A DNA stretch of 64,000 nt from Kordia sp. (GCA_002733415.1 NVVR01000013.1:1-64000), one strand, 5' to 3'. Numbered from the stretch's first letter, positions 44,185 through 54,766 are shown. Translations and numbers: made by a program. The notes: generated from the sequence alone by a model not told the origin.

Positions 44185-46083
44185 ATGAATATCAAATACC
44201 GTTTACTTCTTATCCTGCTAATCATTAATGTAAATGCATTAGTTAGTCAAAATAATTTTGATATAATTTTCCCACAAAATAACAGAGAGCAACTATGCCA
44301 ACGTTGTACTCAAACCTTTACTAAAAAATCTAAAGAAGTAAAATTTTCAATTGTAAAAGATAAATCAAATAACCTGTTTTTTGAAGTTAATGATAAAAAA
44401 TGGTTTACTCAATTGTTTAAAAATTCAGGTGACGGTATTGCTATTGATATCGTTTCTAAAAAAAGATATGATTGTACTATTGTAGAACTAGAAGATAAAC
44501 AACTTAAAGGACACTTGTTAAAACCTGTTTACGCAAGTGCCTTAAAAAGAGGGCTTCGTCCATCTGGCACAAATAAATTTAAGGTTAGGGTAGGTGTTTT
44601 ACCTAAATCTTTTGCAAATGACAATGAGTTAGAATACAATATTTTGTTTTTAAATGATAAGAACTTATGTAGGTATCAAACGCTATTTAATTTAGATTCT
44701 TATGCTTGGGATTTATTGGATATGGGAATGTATCTTGAATCACTTACTTATAAAACAAAATTAGGAGCTTCAAAAGGAGGAGAGGGATATACTTTAAAGC
44801 ATAAAACATTAAAATTTATAATTCCTTTTGAAAAGAATAAATCGGAATATTCCCAAGAAGATATTAAACCGCTGTATGACTCTTTACAATTAACGGATTT
44901 TACAATTAAAAAAATAAATATTAAAGCATATGCCTCCGTTGAAGGGAATTTAAAAAGAAATATTGAATTGCAAGAGCAAAGAGCCAATAGTATAGCAAAA
45001 GCGCTTCAGAGCTTTCAAAAATCGACAATTATTAATGAGGTTTCATCATCGGAAAATTGGGTGGAATTTTTAAATGATGTGTCTGATACTAAGTATGCAA
45101 GCTTCAAGAAGCTTAGTAAATCAGAAATTAAAAGGAAACTAGTTGGTGAAGTATCAAAGGAATTAGAAATCTATTTAAAAAAACATAGAAAAGCTGTTGT
45201 TTCACTTGAGTTAGAGAAGAAGGATAAATTTAAAGATAAATCAGCTAATGAGTTATTAAGTTTATTTAAAGTTTCTATTGCTAATGATAATGTTGATGAA
45301 GTAACTGAAATTCAAAATTCTCTTTTTGAGAAATTAAAGAATCAAGAAATTTCACCTGATTTTCTTGATAAAATGAATTTACCACAACAAGTAAAATACG
45401 CTAGGAACTTAAATAACAATTCGGTGTATAAGTACTTTATGGAAGAGCGAAACTTATTAATTTCCATGAATGAATTAGAAAGGCTAGAAAAATTAACTCC
45501 TAAGGATGGTAAAGTAAAGTATAATTTATCGGTATTGAAATTTACGCTTTGGAGGGCTAATTATCAGCCAGTAGATGCTATTGCTTTTAAGAAACAAATA
45601 CTGGGGTTAAAACAGTTTGGTATTTCTCAAACCTTAATTCAGCGAATGCTTATAAATTATCACATCGTTAAAAGTGAAAAATATATGAGAAAAAGAGATT
45701 ATACAAATAAAGATAAGGCTGTTGCATATATTTTAAAAAACTATAAAAAAATTACACTATCTGATTTCGATTATTTAAGTCTATCACAGTATTTAACGTA
45801 TTATTCTAATTATAAGAATGCTATTGAATTATTAGAAAAAAAAGTGCGAAGTATTTCTGTTGATGAAGATTTATTGTTCTACTATTTGAATATGACCTTA
45901 ATAGATAATGAGCTTACTAAAAAGGCAGACTATAGAACTATAATGTTAAATGCTATTAACATGAATAAAGAGCGGTATTGCAAGCTATTTAATTCAAAAG
46001 ACGATGGGGGAGTTACGTTTCAATTATTAGATAATGAATACTTAAGGAAAACCTATTGCGAAAATTGTAATGCGGAAGAATAA
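44185..46083 (+). CDS. secreted protein with OmpA-like domain
   Basis: A 632-residue protein with signal peptide (residues 1-20, ending ALVSQ). Residues 20-200 have a Cys pair (CQRC) and beta-rich segments. Residues about 215-300 resemble an OmpA-like peptidoglycan-binding domain: FIIPFEKNKSEYSQEDIKPL, INIKAYASVEG and QEQRANSIAKAL, the order of the family. The C-terminal half is helical and may hold TPR-like repeats (NYKNAIELLEKKV). It ends in a Cys pair (CENC). Likely periplasmic, cell-wall associated. It is 38 bases after the SDR gene. Function unknown. Confidence 0.65.
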   Translation: MNIKYRLLLILLIINVNALVSQNNFDIIFPQNNREQLCQRCTQTFTKKSKEVKFSIVKDKSNNLFFEVNDKKWFTQLFKNSGDGIAIDIVSKKRYDCTIVELEDKQLKGHLLKPVYASALKRGLRPSGTNKFKVRVGVLPKSFANDNELEYNILFLNDKNLCRYQTLFNLDSYAWDLLDMGMYLESLTYKTKLGASKGGEGYTLKHKTLKFIIPFEKNKSEYSQEDIKPLYDSLQLTDFTIKKINIKAYASVEGNLKRNIELQEQRANSIAKALQSFQKSTIINEVSSSENWVEFLNDVSDTKYASFKKLSKSEIKRKLVGEVSKELEIYLKKHRKAVVSLELEKKDKFKDKSANELLSLFKVSIANDNVDEVTEIQNSLFEKLKNQEISPDFLDKMNLPQQVKYARNLNNNSVYKYFMEERNLLISMNELERLEKLTPKDGKVKYNLSVLKFTLWRANYQPVDAIAFKKQILGLKQFGISQTLIQRMLINYHIVKSEKYMRKRDYTNKDKAVAYILKNYKKITLSDFDYLSLSQYLTYYSNYKNAIELLEKKVRSISVDEDLLFYYLNMTLIDNELTKKADYRTIMLNAINMNKERYCKLFNSKDDGGVTFQLLDNEYLRKTYCENCNAEE

Positions 46084-46404
46084 TAGTAATATCAAGCATT
46101 GCCAGATGCTCGTGTGTGTGTGGGGAACTTTTTTTAATCGCTTAATTATTTTTTAAAAGGAAAGTTATATATCAAGCGAATATGTAAAAAAAAGTAAAGT
46201 GAAATTGGAGTATGATAATAGGTTACCTATTTATGTAACGTCAAAAAACAACTAAACGTCATTACGAGACTTTTGATAAAAAGGCGTGGTAATCTCATCT
46301 CAAATAGATACTTTTAGAACTGATAAAATATACTGAATAGAATATAGTATAAATTGCACTTCGTTATAACATGCTACGAGTTAAAATAATTGATTATAAG
46401 ATTT
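46084..46404. other. intergenic region with right copies of the direct repeats
   Basis: Right copy of direct repeat 1 at 46093-46146 (exonuclease gene end) and of direct repeat 2 at 46157-46199, here only about 10 bases apart, against 225 on the left side. No gene is seen in the rest (46200-46404). Confidence 0.7.
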
Positions 46405-49242
46405 ATGAAAAAAGTTTTGGGGTATTTGTTTTATATAATAGGGTTTTACTTTTTATATGTTATAGTTTTTTCGGGTTTTCCTTTAGTATCAGATAGTGCT
46501 AAATTTGAAGGATTAGCGACCACTGTAGGTGTCGTTATTGCCTTAATATTATTTGCAATCCCAGTTTTTTTTCTATTAAAGTTTGCAAATAGATGGACCA
46601 AATTAAAGCGTAGTTATTTCTGGGGAATATTAGCTTTAGTAAGCCTTTTTGGTTTTATATCGGAAGAAGAGGTACTGCCATTTAATCACGATAATGAATA
46701 TGTTATTTGGTCAGAAAAAAATGTTGATTGGTCAAACTTTACGGAGGTAGTCACTAAATCTGATGGCTTCTCAGCATCTATTTATTCAGAGATATTTTGC
46801 CCAAGAGAAATCACAAAAAAGAGTTCTGCTATATATGCGTATATGAGTCCTGAAATATCGGATAAATTAAATGATTCGCTATTAGATCCTCAGCTATTAA
46901 TACATGAACAATATCACTTTAATATTACAGAATATTATGCGCGTTTACTAAGGAAGGCAATTATTGAAATTGGTAGCGATGAAGTAACAATTGACGATGT
47001 ACAAAGTCTGTATGATAAGTATGAATCAAAGCGTGATAGTGTACAAATTGTATACGACAGTATTTCAGAGCATAATGTTAAAAATCACGAACAACGATAT
47101 TGGGAGTTGAAAATTGATGAATTATTAAGAGAAACAGCATACTATACATCACCCGATTTAAACCATTATTATGATTTTAATAAAAGTGATACTGATTTTT
47201 ATAGACAGATATTACAAACTTTTAACAGCAATATATTAACTTCTTATCCTATATATAAGGAAGAAATTAAATATGGTGAATCTTACGAAGTTATTAAATC
47301 ATGGAATACCACAATGATTAAATTTTATAAAGATGGAAAACTTAATAATGGTGGGATATTTAAAACAGCAATAACTAAAATAACTAAAAATTGGTTCGAT
47401 GATATTGAGATACATTATTATAATGCAAATGAAACTTATAATACAAAGCGAACTCATTGTGTTTATAAACGCTCGGTTGATGATGATATTCGGGTAAATA
47501 AATATTTTAATGAACAAGGAGAACGAGTAGCATATGAAAATGGAATTTATGAAACTCATTGGAGATTTATAAATGATACAATTGCTTACAGTAGTTATTA
47601 TAATAAGGAAGGATTAAATATAAAAAACAAGGATAAAGTATTTCATGTAAAAAAGTATTTTGACCAAAAAGAGAGAGTATTTAAATACGAATCCTACGAT
47701 AACCATAACAAACTAATGAATGATATAGATAATTTATCTATATACGAATTCAGGTACACAAATAATCATATGTATAAATCATATAAGAAGTTTGATAAGC
47801 ATGGTAAATATCCTATTAATTCAGATTCTTATAATTTAAAATATGTTTATGACGAAAGAGGATTGATGAAAAAAAGAATAAATTTAGATGAGCATAATTT
47901 TAAAATTAATGATAATGAAGGAGTTTGTATTCATGACTACTGTTATGATATATATGGTAATACGACACAATCCAAACGCTATAATAAAATGAATTCCCCC
48001 GTTTTAGGAGATGATGATTATTTTCAATGGGTAACTAAATATGATAGTATTGGGAGAGTAACATTTGATGCAAAGTATTATATGGAACATACATTGAGGT
48101 TTTATGATGATAATTGGGGGGCTTCGAAATTAGAATACCCTAATGATTCATTAATAATAAAATACAATGTAGATGCCTATAATAACCTGTTTAACGACGA
48201 CACTGATGTTGCTATAGTTAAAAAGTATAAAAATTCAAAAAAAGAAACGATTAAGGATGTATATTTTGATAAAAATGAATCTTATGCTAAAACAAAGAAT
48301 GGAGTTGTGCAATATCTTTATAAATATGATGATAATGGTAATCAGATTGAAGAAGTAGGTCTTGATTCTTTAGAGAATTTAAAAGCTTTTCAAGCAGATG
48401 TTGCTAAGATATGTTGGGAGTATGATGTAAATAATAATAAAATTAAAACATCCTATTATAATGAAGAGGATAAGTTAGCAAATGCAAACAAAAATGCTGC
48501 ATTCAATTTCTATTCCTATAATGGTAATAACGAGATAATAGAGCGAAGCTATTATAATAAAAAAATGGAGCCTTTAATGTATGAAGGAGCTTTTAAAACT
48601 AGGTATTTACTTAATAAAAAGGGGAATGATTCCTTGATGAAAAAATATGATATAAATAATGATTTGATAAAGGAAGTATGTGTTACTAAATACAAATATA
48701 ATGTATATGATAATGTTATTGTAGAATCATATTATAATGATGAAAATAGCAGAATTAATAATTCGGATGGTATAAGTGCTATTAAATACAATTATGATAA
48801 TAGGCAAAGAATTATTGGTCATGATTATTTTGATAGACATGATTCGATAGTAAATAATAAGCAAGGGTATTCTGCGTATAAGAATGTTTTTAATAAAAAC
48901 GGGGATGTTGTTTCTGAGTCATTTTTTAATAAAATTGGAACACCTGTTCTTGGGCCAAATGGTTATCATAAAAAAGAAGTGGAATGGAATGAGATGGATT
49001 TAGACGTTAAAACAACTTTATTTAATATAGATGATACATTAATAGAAGATGATGAAGGTATTGCTATATATGAATATTTTAGAGGCGCCTCAGGACTTAT
49101 TAAAACAGAACGATTTTATAATAAAAATCATGAGCTCACAGAGGGTAATTCCGGGGCAGCAGAAATATACTACCAACCCAATTTAAATGGTTTGTATTAC
49201 CTTGATAAAAGGCTAAATGCAAAAGGGGAAGTAATCAAATAA
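46405..49242 (+). CDS. membrane HExxH protein with long repeat domain
   Basis: About 945 residues from ATG 46405 (a TTG five codons earlier is in frame). Three N-terminal membrane segments (about 5-24, 38-62 and 74-88) come first. A domain with DPQLLIHEQYHFNITEYYAR follows near 165-185; HEQYH is an HExxH zinc motif like that of DUF922-type peptidases. From about 290 to the end there are some 15 repeats of 30-40 residues with YN/YD-type cores (for example YYNEEDKLANANKNAA, YKYDDNGNQIEEVG), each resembling the YD or WG-type repeats of surface proteins. The combination of a zinc-protease motif and a repeat superstructure is unusual. Function unknown. The FANRWTK segment recurs in fragments at 37805 and 58688. 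Confidence 0.75.
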   Translation: MKKVLGYLFYIIGFYFLYVIVFSGFPLVSDSAKFEGLATTVGVVIALILFAIPVFFLLKFANRWTKLKRSYFWGILALVSLFGFISEEEVLPFNHDNEYVIWSEKNVDWSNFTEVVTKSDGFSASIYSEIFCPREITKKSSAIYAYMSPEISDKLNDSLLDPQLLIHEQYHFNITEYYARLLRKAIIEIGSDEVTIDDVQSLYDKYESKRDSVQIVYDSISEHNVKNHEQRYWELKIDELLRETAYYTSPDLNHYYDFNKSDTDFYRQILQTFNSNILTSYPIYKEEIKYGESYEVIKSWNTTMIKFYKDGKLNNGGIFKTAITKITKNWFDDIEIHYYNANETYNTKRTHCVYKRSVDDDIRVNKYFNEQGERVAYENGIYETHWRFINDTIAYSSYYNKEGLNIKNKDKVFHVKKYFDQKERVFKYESYDNHNKLMNDIDNLSIYEFRYTNNHMYKSYKKFDKHGKYPINSDSYNLKYVYDERGLMKKRINLDEHNFKINDNEGVCIHDYCYDIYGNTTQSKRYNKMNSPVLGDDDYFQWVTKYDSIGRVTFDAKYYMEHTLRFYDDNWGASKLEYPNDSLIIKYNVDAYNNLFNDDTDVAIVKKYKNSKKETIKDVYFDKNESYAKTKNGVVQYLYKYDDNGNQIEEVGLDSLENLKAFQADVAKICWEYDVNNNKIKTSYYNEEDKLANANKNAAFNFYSYNGNNEIIERSYYNKKMEPLMYEGAFKTRYLLNKKGNDSLMKKYDINNDLIKEVCVTKYKYNVYDNVIVESYYNDENSRINNSDGISAIKYNYDNRQRIIGHDYFDRHDSIVNNKQGYSAYKNVFNKNGDVVSESFFNKIGTPVLGPNGYHKKEVEWNEMDLDVKTTLFNIDDTLIEDDEGIAIYEYFRGASGLIKTERFYNKNHELTEGNSGAAEIYYQPNLNGLYYLDKRLNAKGEVIK

Positions 49243-49361
49243 GAACTTACCTAATTGAAAGTATGGTTTTACCTATGAAAAATACTACTTCACTCAGTAT
49301 AGGTTTTAATTGTTATTGAATAGTTAGATGTTTACATTAAATAACAAATAAACTAACTCAC

Positions 49362-52300
49362 ATGAAAAATATTGTATTTCTCTTTTTGCTAACCTTAAGC
49401 TTGAATTCTATTGCTCAAGAAACACCTAAAGTAATCCTGAAAGATTCCAGTCAATTAAAACTATCAAGTTTAAAAGTAGATGTAAAAATCATAGGGAATT
49501 TTGCCACTACGACATACGACATGAAGTTTTATAATGAACTGGATAGCACTTTAGAAGGGGAGTTGGCTTTTCCTTTAGGGGAAGGACAGTCCGTTTCAAA
49601 TTTTGCGATGGATGTAAATGGAAAACTACGTGAAGCAGTAATTGTAGAAAAAGAATTAGCTCGTGTAGCTTTTGAAAATACAATTCGTCAAAAGATTGAC
49701 CCAGGTCTATTAGAAAAGACAGAGGGGAATAATTATAAAGCTAGAGTGTATCCTATCCTTCCTAAAAAGCATAAGCAAATAGTAATCACTTATGAGCAAG
49801 AATTACGAACCGTAAATGGTTTTATGATCTATGAATTGCCATTAAATATCTCTGAAAAACTAGCTGAATTTTCAATTAGCTTAAATGTTGAGGTAGGAGA
49901 TGTTATTCCTACGTTTAAAAATAATCCGTATAAAGAACTTTATTTTAATGAGAAGAAAGGTGGGTTTCATGCTGAAATAACCAAAAGTAATCATACCCCT
50001 CAAAAGGCTATTGTTTTAAAAATACCTAACAATTCTTTAAAAGAAAAAGTACTAAGCTATAATGATTATTTCTATGCGTATAAAGCACTAAAGCCAAATG
50101 ATCGACTAAAGTCAAAACCTAATAAAATAACATTATTTTGGGATGCGTCTTATTCTTTGAAAAATAGAAATGTTGCAGAAGAATTAAATTTATTAGATGC
50201 CTATTTCAAGTATTTACAGCATGTTGAAGTTGAATTCATTTCATTTAGCAACACTATTATAGCACATAAAAAAATTGAAATTGAAAATGGAAGTTGGGAT
50301 GAGTTAAAACAACTGATTAAAAATACCGTTTATGACGGGGGGACGAACTTTAATGCACTTTCAAAATTAAAATTAAAAACGGATGAAACACTTTTGTTTA
50401 CGGATGGCTTAGATAACTTAGGGAGTTTTTTGCCTAATAATAAAAAGGCGGTGTATGCAATAAACTCATTGGTTTCTGCCAATCATGAAGAACTGAATAA
50501 TATGACCACTAAATCTGGAGGGGCATATATAAACTTGGTAAGACTTGATAGTAAAGAAGCACTAAAGCAATTAAAAAATGAAACCTTTCAATTTTTAGGA
50601 ATATCAGATAACAATAGCGTTACTAATGTATATCCAAATAGAAATACTAATGTAACTACTGATTTTTCAATTGCAGGTAGGTTTTCTGAAAACACAACTA
50701 TCAAATTGCTTTTTGGGTATAGTGGTAAAGTCACTCAAAAGTTAACTGTTCCTATTCAAAGCGGAGTACAAAATAGTTTAGTCAAACGTTTATGGGCAAA
50801 ACAAAAACTAAGTGCTTTAAATTTCAATAAAGAAGAAAATAAAAAGGAAATTATTGACCTCGCAACTCAAAATCATTTGATAACTGATTATACTTCGATG
50901 CTAATTTTAGATAGGTTAGAAGATTATGTGCGTTACAGAATTGAACCACCGAAAGAATTAAAAAGTGAATATAAAGAACGTATTAAAAATCTAAAGGAAG
51001 ACGAAGCTAATAAGCAATTAGAAATTAAAGAAAGGAAAGAAGATCTAGTAGAAGATTATAAAGACATTATTAATTGGTATAATATGAAGTTTCCTAAAAA
51101 GGAGAAGAAAGTCGTAAAAAAAGAGGCGCCTGAAATTATCGATCCAGTTGTAAACACTCCAGTCCTTGACACTACTTCAATAGTAACACCTACTATTACA
51201 AATAATCAAGTAACCACACCCGAAGAAGAAACTGTTATAACAAATATAGATCCTAACAGTAAAACAATATCAGGGACACTTGTAGATGAAACAAATATGC
51301 CATTACCTGGAGGAACAGTAGTAATCAAAGGAACCACATCTGGCGCTAGTACAGATTTTGATGGGAAATATTCAATTAGTGCAAATTTAGGAGATGTGTT
51401 AACGTTTTCTTATGTGGGATACGCTAATCAAGAAATTGTTATTGGAATTGGAAACACAATTGATATTGCTTTGGAGCTGGATGATAGTCTTGAAGAAGTT
51501 GTAGTTACAGCATTTGGAATTAAAAGAGTGAATAAAGCATTAGGATATACTGTAACAACTGTTAGCTCAGATCAACTTGATGTAGTTAGATCCTTAGTAG
51601 GGAGAGCTGCAGGTGTACAGGTGACAAGTAGCTCAGGAGCAGTAGGAGCATCTTCATCCGTTACAATTCGTGGTGCTGCCTCAACTTCAAATAATAAACC
51701 ACTATATATTATTGATGGGATTATTTCTGAAAGCAACCCTTATGAAATATTATCAACAGATGCTATTGATTCGATGCATGTACTCAGCCCAGAAAATGGA
51801 ACTGCATTATATGGGAGTAGCGGAAGTAGTGGTGTGGTAATAGTTGTAACCAAAGAAGGGAAAGTAAAAAATGAGGAAGCAATTGAAGAGTTAAATCAAC
51901 AAATTACTGATAAAATTGAATTAAAAGCATGGAATCCTGATACACCTTATTTGAAGGTTTTAGAAAAAGAAAAATCAGTTGAAGCTGCTTATATAAAATA
52001 CCTAGAAATCAGAAGTGACTACGCAAATGTGCCTGCGTTCTATTTGGATGTAGCGGACTTTTTTGATAAAAGGAAATCTAGTAAGATTGCAATTAGAGTA
52101 TTGACAAACCTTATTGAAGTAGATTTAAATAATCATGAGTTAACGAAAGCATTAGGATATAAGTTGGAGTATTTTAAACAATATGAACTTGCTGTTATAG
52201 TATATGAAAAAGTGTTAGAATTACGTCCAGAAGAACCTCAGTCTTATAGAGATCTAGCATTAGCCTATGAAGCAGTAGGAGCGTACCAAAAAAGCTTTGA

Positions 52301-52829
52301 TTTATTATTTAAAATTTATAATGGAGAGTTACTTGAAAAAGATGTAAACGAATTGTTTTATGGTATTGAAGCGATTGCATTTGTGGAGTTATCAAGGCTT
52401 GTAAATAATCATGGTAAAAGACTAAAGTTAAATAAAAAGCAAAAGAACTTTTTTAAACCATTACCAGTAGATGTAAGAGTTGTTATTGATTGGAATCATA
52501 AAGAAACAGATATCGATTTATGGGTTATTGATCCTAGTGGAGAAAAATGTTTATACTCAAATTCAGAAACTAAAATTGGCGGAAGAATCTCTGAAGACTT
52601 TACAGATGGATATGGACCAGAAGAGTTTATGCTTAAAAAAGCTATAAAAGGAAAATATAAAGTATTAGCTGATTATTATGCAGACAGTGTTCAGAAAATA
52701 TCTGGACCAACAATTTTAAAAGTTTCCATGTATACTAATTATGGGAAAGCGAATGAAGTAAAGAAAACCATAACCGTAAGATTAGACAAAGAAGAAGATG
52801 ATATAGAAATTGGGAGTTTAATTTTTTAG
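49362..52829 (+). CDS. VIT/VWA protein fused to SusC-type plug, TPR and DUF2135
   Basis: An 1155-residue protein with signal peptide (ending NSIAQ, residue 18). Residues about 20-150 are a VIT domain (TTYDMKFYNELDSTLEGELAF split over two strands, then RVYPILPKKHKQIVITYEQE). A VWA-like region follows near 250-400 (ITLFWDASYSL, ETLLFTDGLDNLG). Residues 631-710 are a CarboxypepD_reg domain (SGTLVDETNMPLPGGTVVIK) and 712-835 a TonB-receptor plug as in SusC (VVVTAFGIKR, VTIRGAAS, PLYIIDGI, VVIVVTKEG), with no beta barrel after it. TPRs lie near 865-1010 and DUF2135 near 1036-1150 (VVIDWNHKETDIDLWVIDPSG). A plug without a barrel inside a VIT protein is odd and may act as a binding module. Confidence 0.82.
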   Translation: MKNIVFLFLLTLSLNSIAQETPKVILKDSSQLKLSSLKVDVKIIGNFATTTYDMKFYNELDSTLEGELAFPLGEGQSVSNFAMDVNGKLREAVIVEKELARVAFENTIRQKIDPGLLEKTEGNNYKARVYPILPKKHKQIVITYEQELRTVNGFMIYELPLNISEKLAEFSISLNVEVGDVIPTFKNNPYKELYFNEKKGGFHAEITKSNHTPQKAIVLKIPNNSLKEKVLSYNDYFYAYKALKPNDRLKSKPNKITLFWDASYSLKNRNVAEELNLLDAYFKYLQHVEVEFISFSNTIIAHKKIEIENGSWDELKQLIKNTVYDGGTNFNALSKLKLKTDETLLFTDGLDNLGSFLPNNKKAVYAINSLVSANHEELNNMTTKSGGAYINLVRLDSKEALKQLKNETFQFLGISDNNSVTNVYPNRNTNVTTDFSIAGRFSENTTIKLLFGYSGKVTQKLTVPIQSGVQNSLVKRLWAKQKLSALNFNKEENKKEIIDLATQNHLITDYTSMLILDRLEDYVRYRIEPPKELKSEYKERIKNLKEDEANKQLEIKERKEDLVEDYKDIINWYNMKFPKKEKKVVKKEAPEIIDPVVNTPVLDTTSIVTPTITNNQVTTPEEETVITNIDPNSKTISGTLVDETNMPLPGGTVVIKGTTSGASTDFDGKYSISANLGDVLTFSYVGYANQEIVIGIGNTIDIALELDDSLEEVVVTAFGIKRVNKALGYTVTTVSSDQLDVVRSLVGRAAGVQVTSSSGAVGASSSVTIRGAASTSNNKPLYIIDGIISESNPYEILSTDAIDSMHVLSPENGTALYGSSGSSGVVIVVTKEGKVKNEEAIEELNQQITDKIELKAWNPDTPYLKVLEKEKSVEAAYIKYLEIRSDYANVPAFYLDVADFFDKRKSSKIAIRVLTNLIEVDLNNHELTKALGYKLEYFKQYELAVIVYEKVLELRPEEPQSYRDLALAYEAVGAYQKSFDLLFKIYNGELLEKDVNELFYGIEAIAFVELSRLVNNHGKRLKLNKKQKNFFKPLPVDVRVVIDWNHKETDIDLWVIDPSGEKCLYSNSETKIGGRISEDFTDGYGPEEFMLKKAIKGKYKVLADYYADSVQKISGPTILKVSMYTNYGKANEVKKTITVRLDKEEDDIEIGSLIF

Positions 52830-52851
52830 AATAAAATAAAGTAATATAAGT

Positions 52852-52888
52852 AACAAGAGCCCTCTAAGAAAGGGCTCTTGTTTAATTT
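52852..52888 (+). terminator. strong terminator after the VIT/VWA gene
   Basis: A perfect 12-bp stem AACAAGAGCCCT with AGGGCTCTTGTT and loop CTAAGAA, followed by TAATTT. It lies 23 bases after the stop codon. Confidence 0.88.
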
Positions 52889-52959
52889 AAATTCTCAACC
52901 CTGTCCTAAATAATTTAAAATGCATAAAAAGGAAAGTTATGGCTTAGTTAATTTGGGCT

Positions 52960-53185
52960 TGTCAGACTTCAGAAATAATGAGCAGTAACATAGAAATTGC
53001 AATGCGAAGCATTAAGCATGTAGATTTGAGAGTGAATGATGCTTAAACAAATGTGCAACATTCACGAATACCTTATTGATAATTAAAAAACAATGAGTAA
53101 TTTCCTATTGTCTGTCTTGTCCCGATAGCTATCGGAGTTTTGGTTCGTTTTTTATCAAGAAAAAATGAAAAGAAAGTAAAACAAT
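52960..53185. repeat. dispersed noncoding repeat, copy 1
   Basis: Starts CTTGTCAGACTTCAGAAATAA and ends with TTTTGGTTCGTTTTTTATCA and AAGAAAAAATGAA. A shorter related copy is at 54362-54524 and a more degraded one near 22140. It also holds the palindrome CCCGATAGCTATCGG. No coding frame. Confidence 0.6.
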
Positions 53186-53219
53186 CCCTAGAGCCTAAAA
53201 GTTGTTTTTATACCAGTGA

Positions 53220-53642
<423 letters not shown>

Positions 53643-53662
53643 AAATTAGATATAGTAAATAA

Positions 53663-54170
53663 CACTTCGACAAGCTCAGTGTGACAAGTAGATAATTTAA
53701 GGGGTTTGAATGTCAGTCTGAGCTTGTCGAAGACCAATAAAGTATTGATTACTAATCGCACTTCGACAAGCTCAGTGTGACAAGTAGATAATTTAAGGAG
53801 TTTGAGAGTCAGTCAGAGCTTATCGAAGATTAATAAAGTATTGATTACTAATCGCACTTCGACAAGCTAAGTGTGACAAGTAGATAATTTAAGGGGTTTG
53901 AATGTCAGTTTGAGCTTGTCGAATACCAATAAAGTATTGATTACCAATAGTATTTCGACAAGCTCAGTGTGACAAGTAGATAATTTAAGGAGTTTGAGAG
54001 TCAGTCTGAGCTTGTCTAAGACCAATAAAGTATTGATTACTAATCGCACTTCGACAAGCTCAGTGTGACAAGTAGATAATTTAAGGGGTTTGAATGTCAG
54101 TCTGAGCTTGTCGAAGACCTATAAAGTATTGATTACCAATTACACTTCGACAATATCTGTGTGACATGTA
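53663..54170. repeat. tandem array of a 96-bp unit
   Basis: Five full copies and one partial, starting at 53663, 53759, 53855, 53951, 54047 and 54143, exactly 96 bases apart. Each unit holds CTTCGACAAGCTCAGTGTGAC and, about 35 bases on, the near-inverted GTCAGTCTGAGCTTGTCGAA, so each can fold into a long hairpin. Between them is AAGTAGATAATTTAAGG and after them AATAAAGTATTGATTAC. Copies differ by a few substitutions. This is an amplified REP-like element. No coding frame crosses it. Confidence 0.9.
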
Positions 54171-54361
54171 AACTTTGGATAAGCTTAATTAAATGATATT
54201 AAAACCTTTGTTGAGGTTCTATTTTTGATATCTAAAAGAAATGAACTCGCCCAGGCTCAAACAGGATTTCTTTTTACGGTATCTTCAAATGATTGACGCT
54301 CGCCTGCCACATCTTATGACGGTAAATTGCAATACTTTAATTTAGTTGTTTTGATTAATTT

Positions 54362-54524
54362 TCTTGTCAGGCTTTAGAAATAATGAACGAAAAAGCGGAA
54401 ATGCGTTTCATTTTTCATGAAAAAGAGCATGGAGCTTTGGGAGGGAATGTTGCGGAGCAATTTCCTTGAGCATGAATTGATTTTTTGGTTCGTTTTTTTA
54501 TCAAGAAAAAATGAACGGAACATA
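54362..54524. repeat. dispersed noncoding repeat, copy 2
   Basis: CTTGTCAGGCTTTAGAAATAA at the left and TTTTGGTTCGTTTTTTTATC with AAGAAAAAATGAA at the right match copy 1 at 52960-53185. The centres differ. Confidence 0.6.
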
Positions 54525-54650
54525 AATAAATACTAAAAATATTTTAATATTTGAATGAATTATATTTTAAAGAAATTTAATCTATCCATACAGTTATTGG
54601 TAGATTGGTAGAACTGATTAAAGATTAAATATATCTATTTATAAACAGCG

Positions 54651-54742
54651 AAAAATAGAACTAAAAAAATAAGAAACCTTGGCCAACAAAAGATGCCTTG
54701 GAGCAGATTTATGGGGAGAAGAAGAAGTTAAAAATAATATAA
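54651..54742 (+). pseudogene. truncated copy of the 5' end of the methyltransferase gene at 55119
   Basis: AAATAGAACTAAAA, then codons reading KKPWPTKDALEQIYGEKKK and a stop, align with the start of the methyltransferase gene (KKNPWPTKDAMEQVYE). One base is missing early on relative to the intact gene. The copy ends after about 25 codons, followed by a perfect hairpin. Confidence 0.7.
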
Positions 54743-54766
54743 AAAGGGTTTGTTGCGTATAAAGCA

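Noticed and set aside
46405-49242. RHS or YD-repeat toxin
   Set aside because: It has repeats of similar flavour but lacks the RHS core and the tip, and starts with three membrane helices and an HExxH domain, so it is a different architecture.
53663-54170. CRISPR array or integron attC array
   Set aside because: The whole 96-bp unit is conserved with no unique spacers, there are no cas genes or integrase, and the units hold long inverted arms rather than short repeats.
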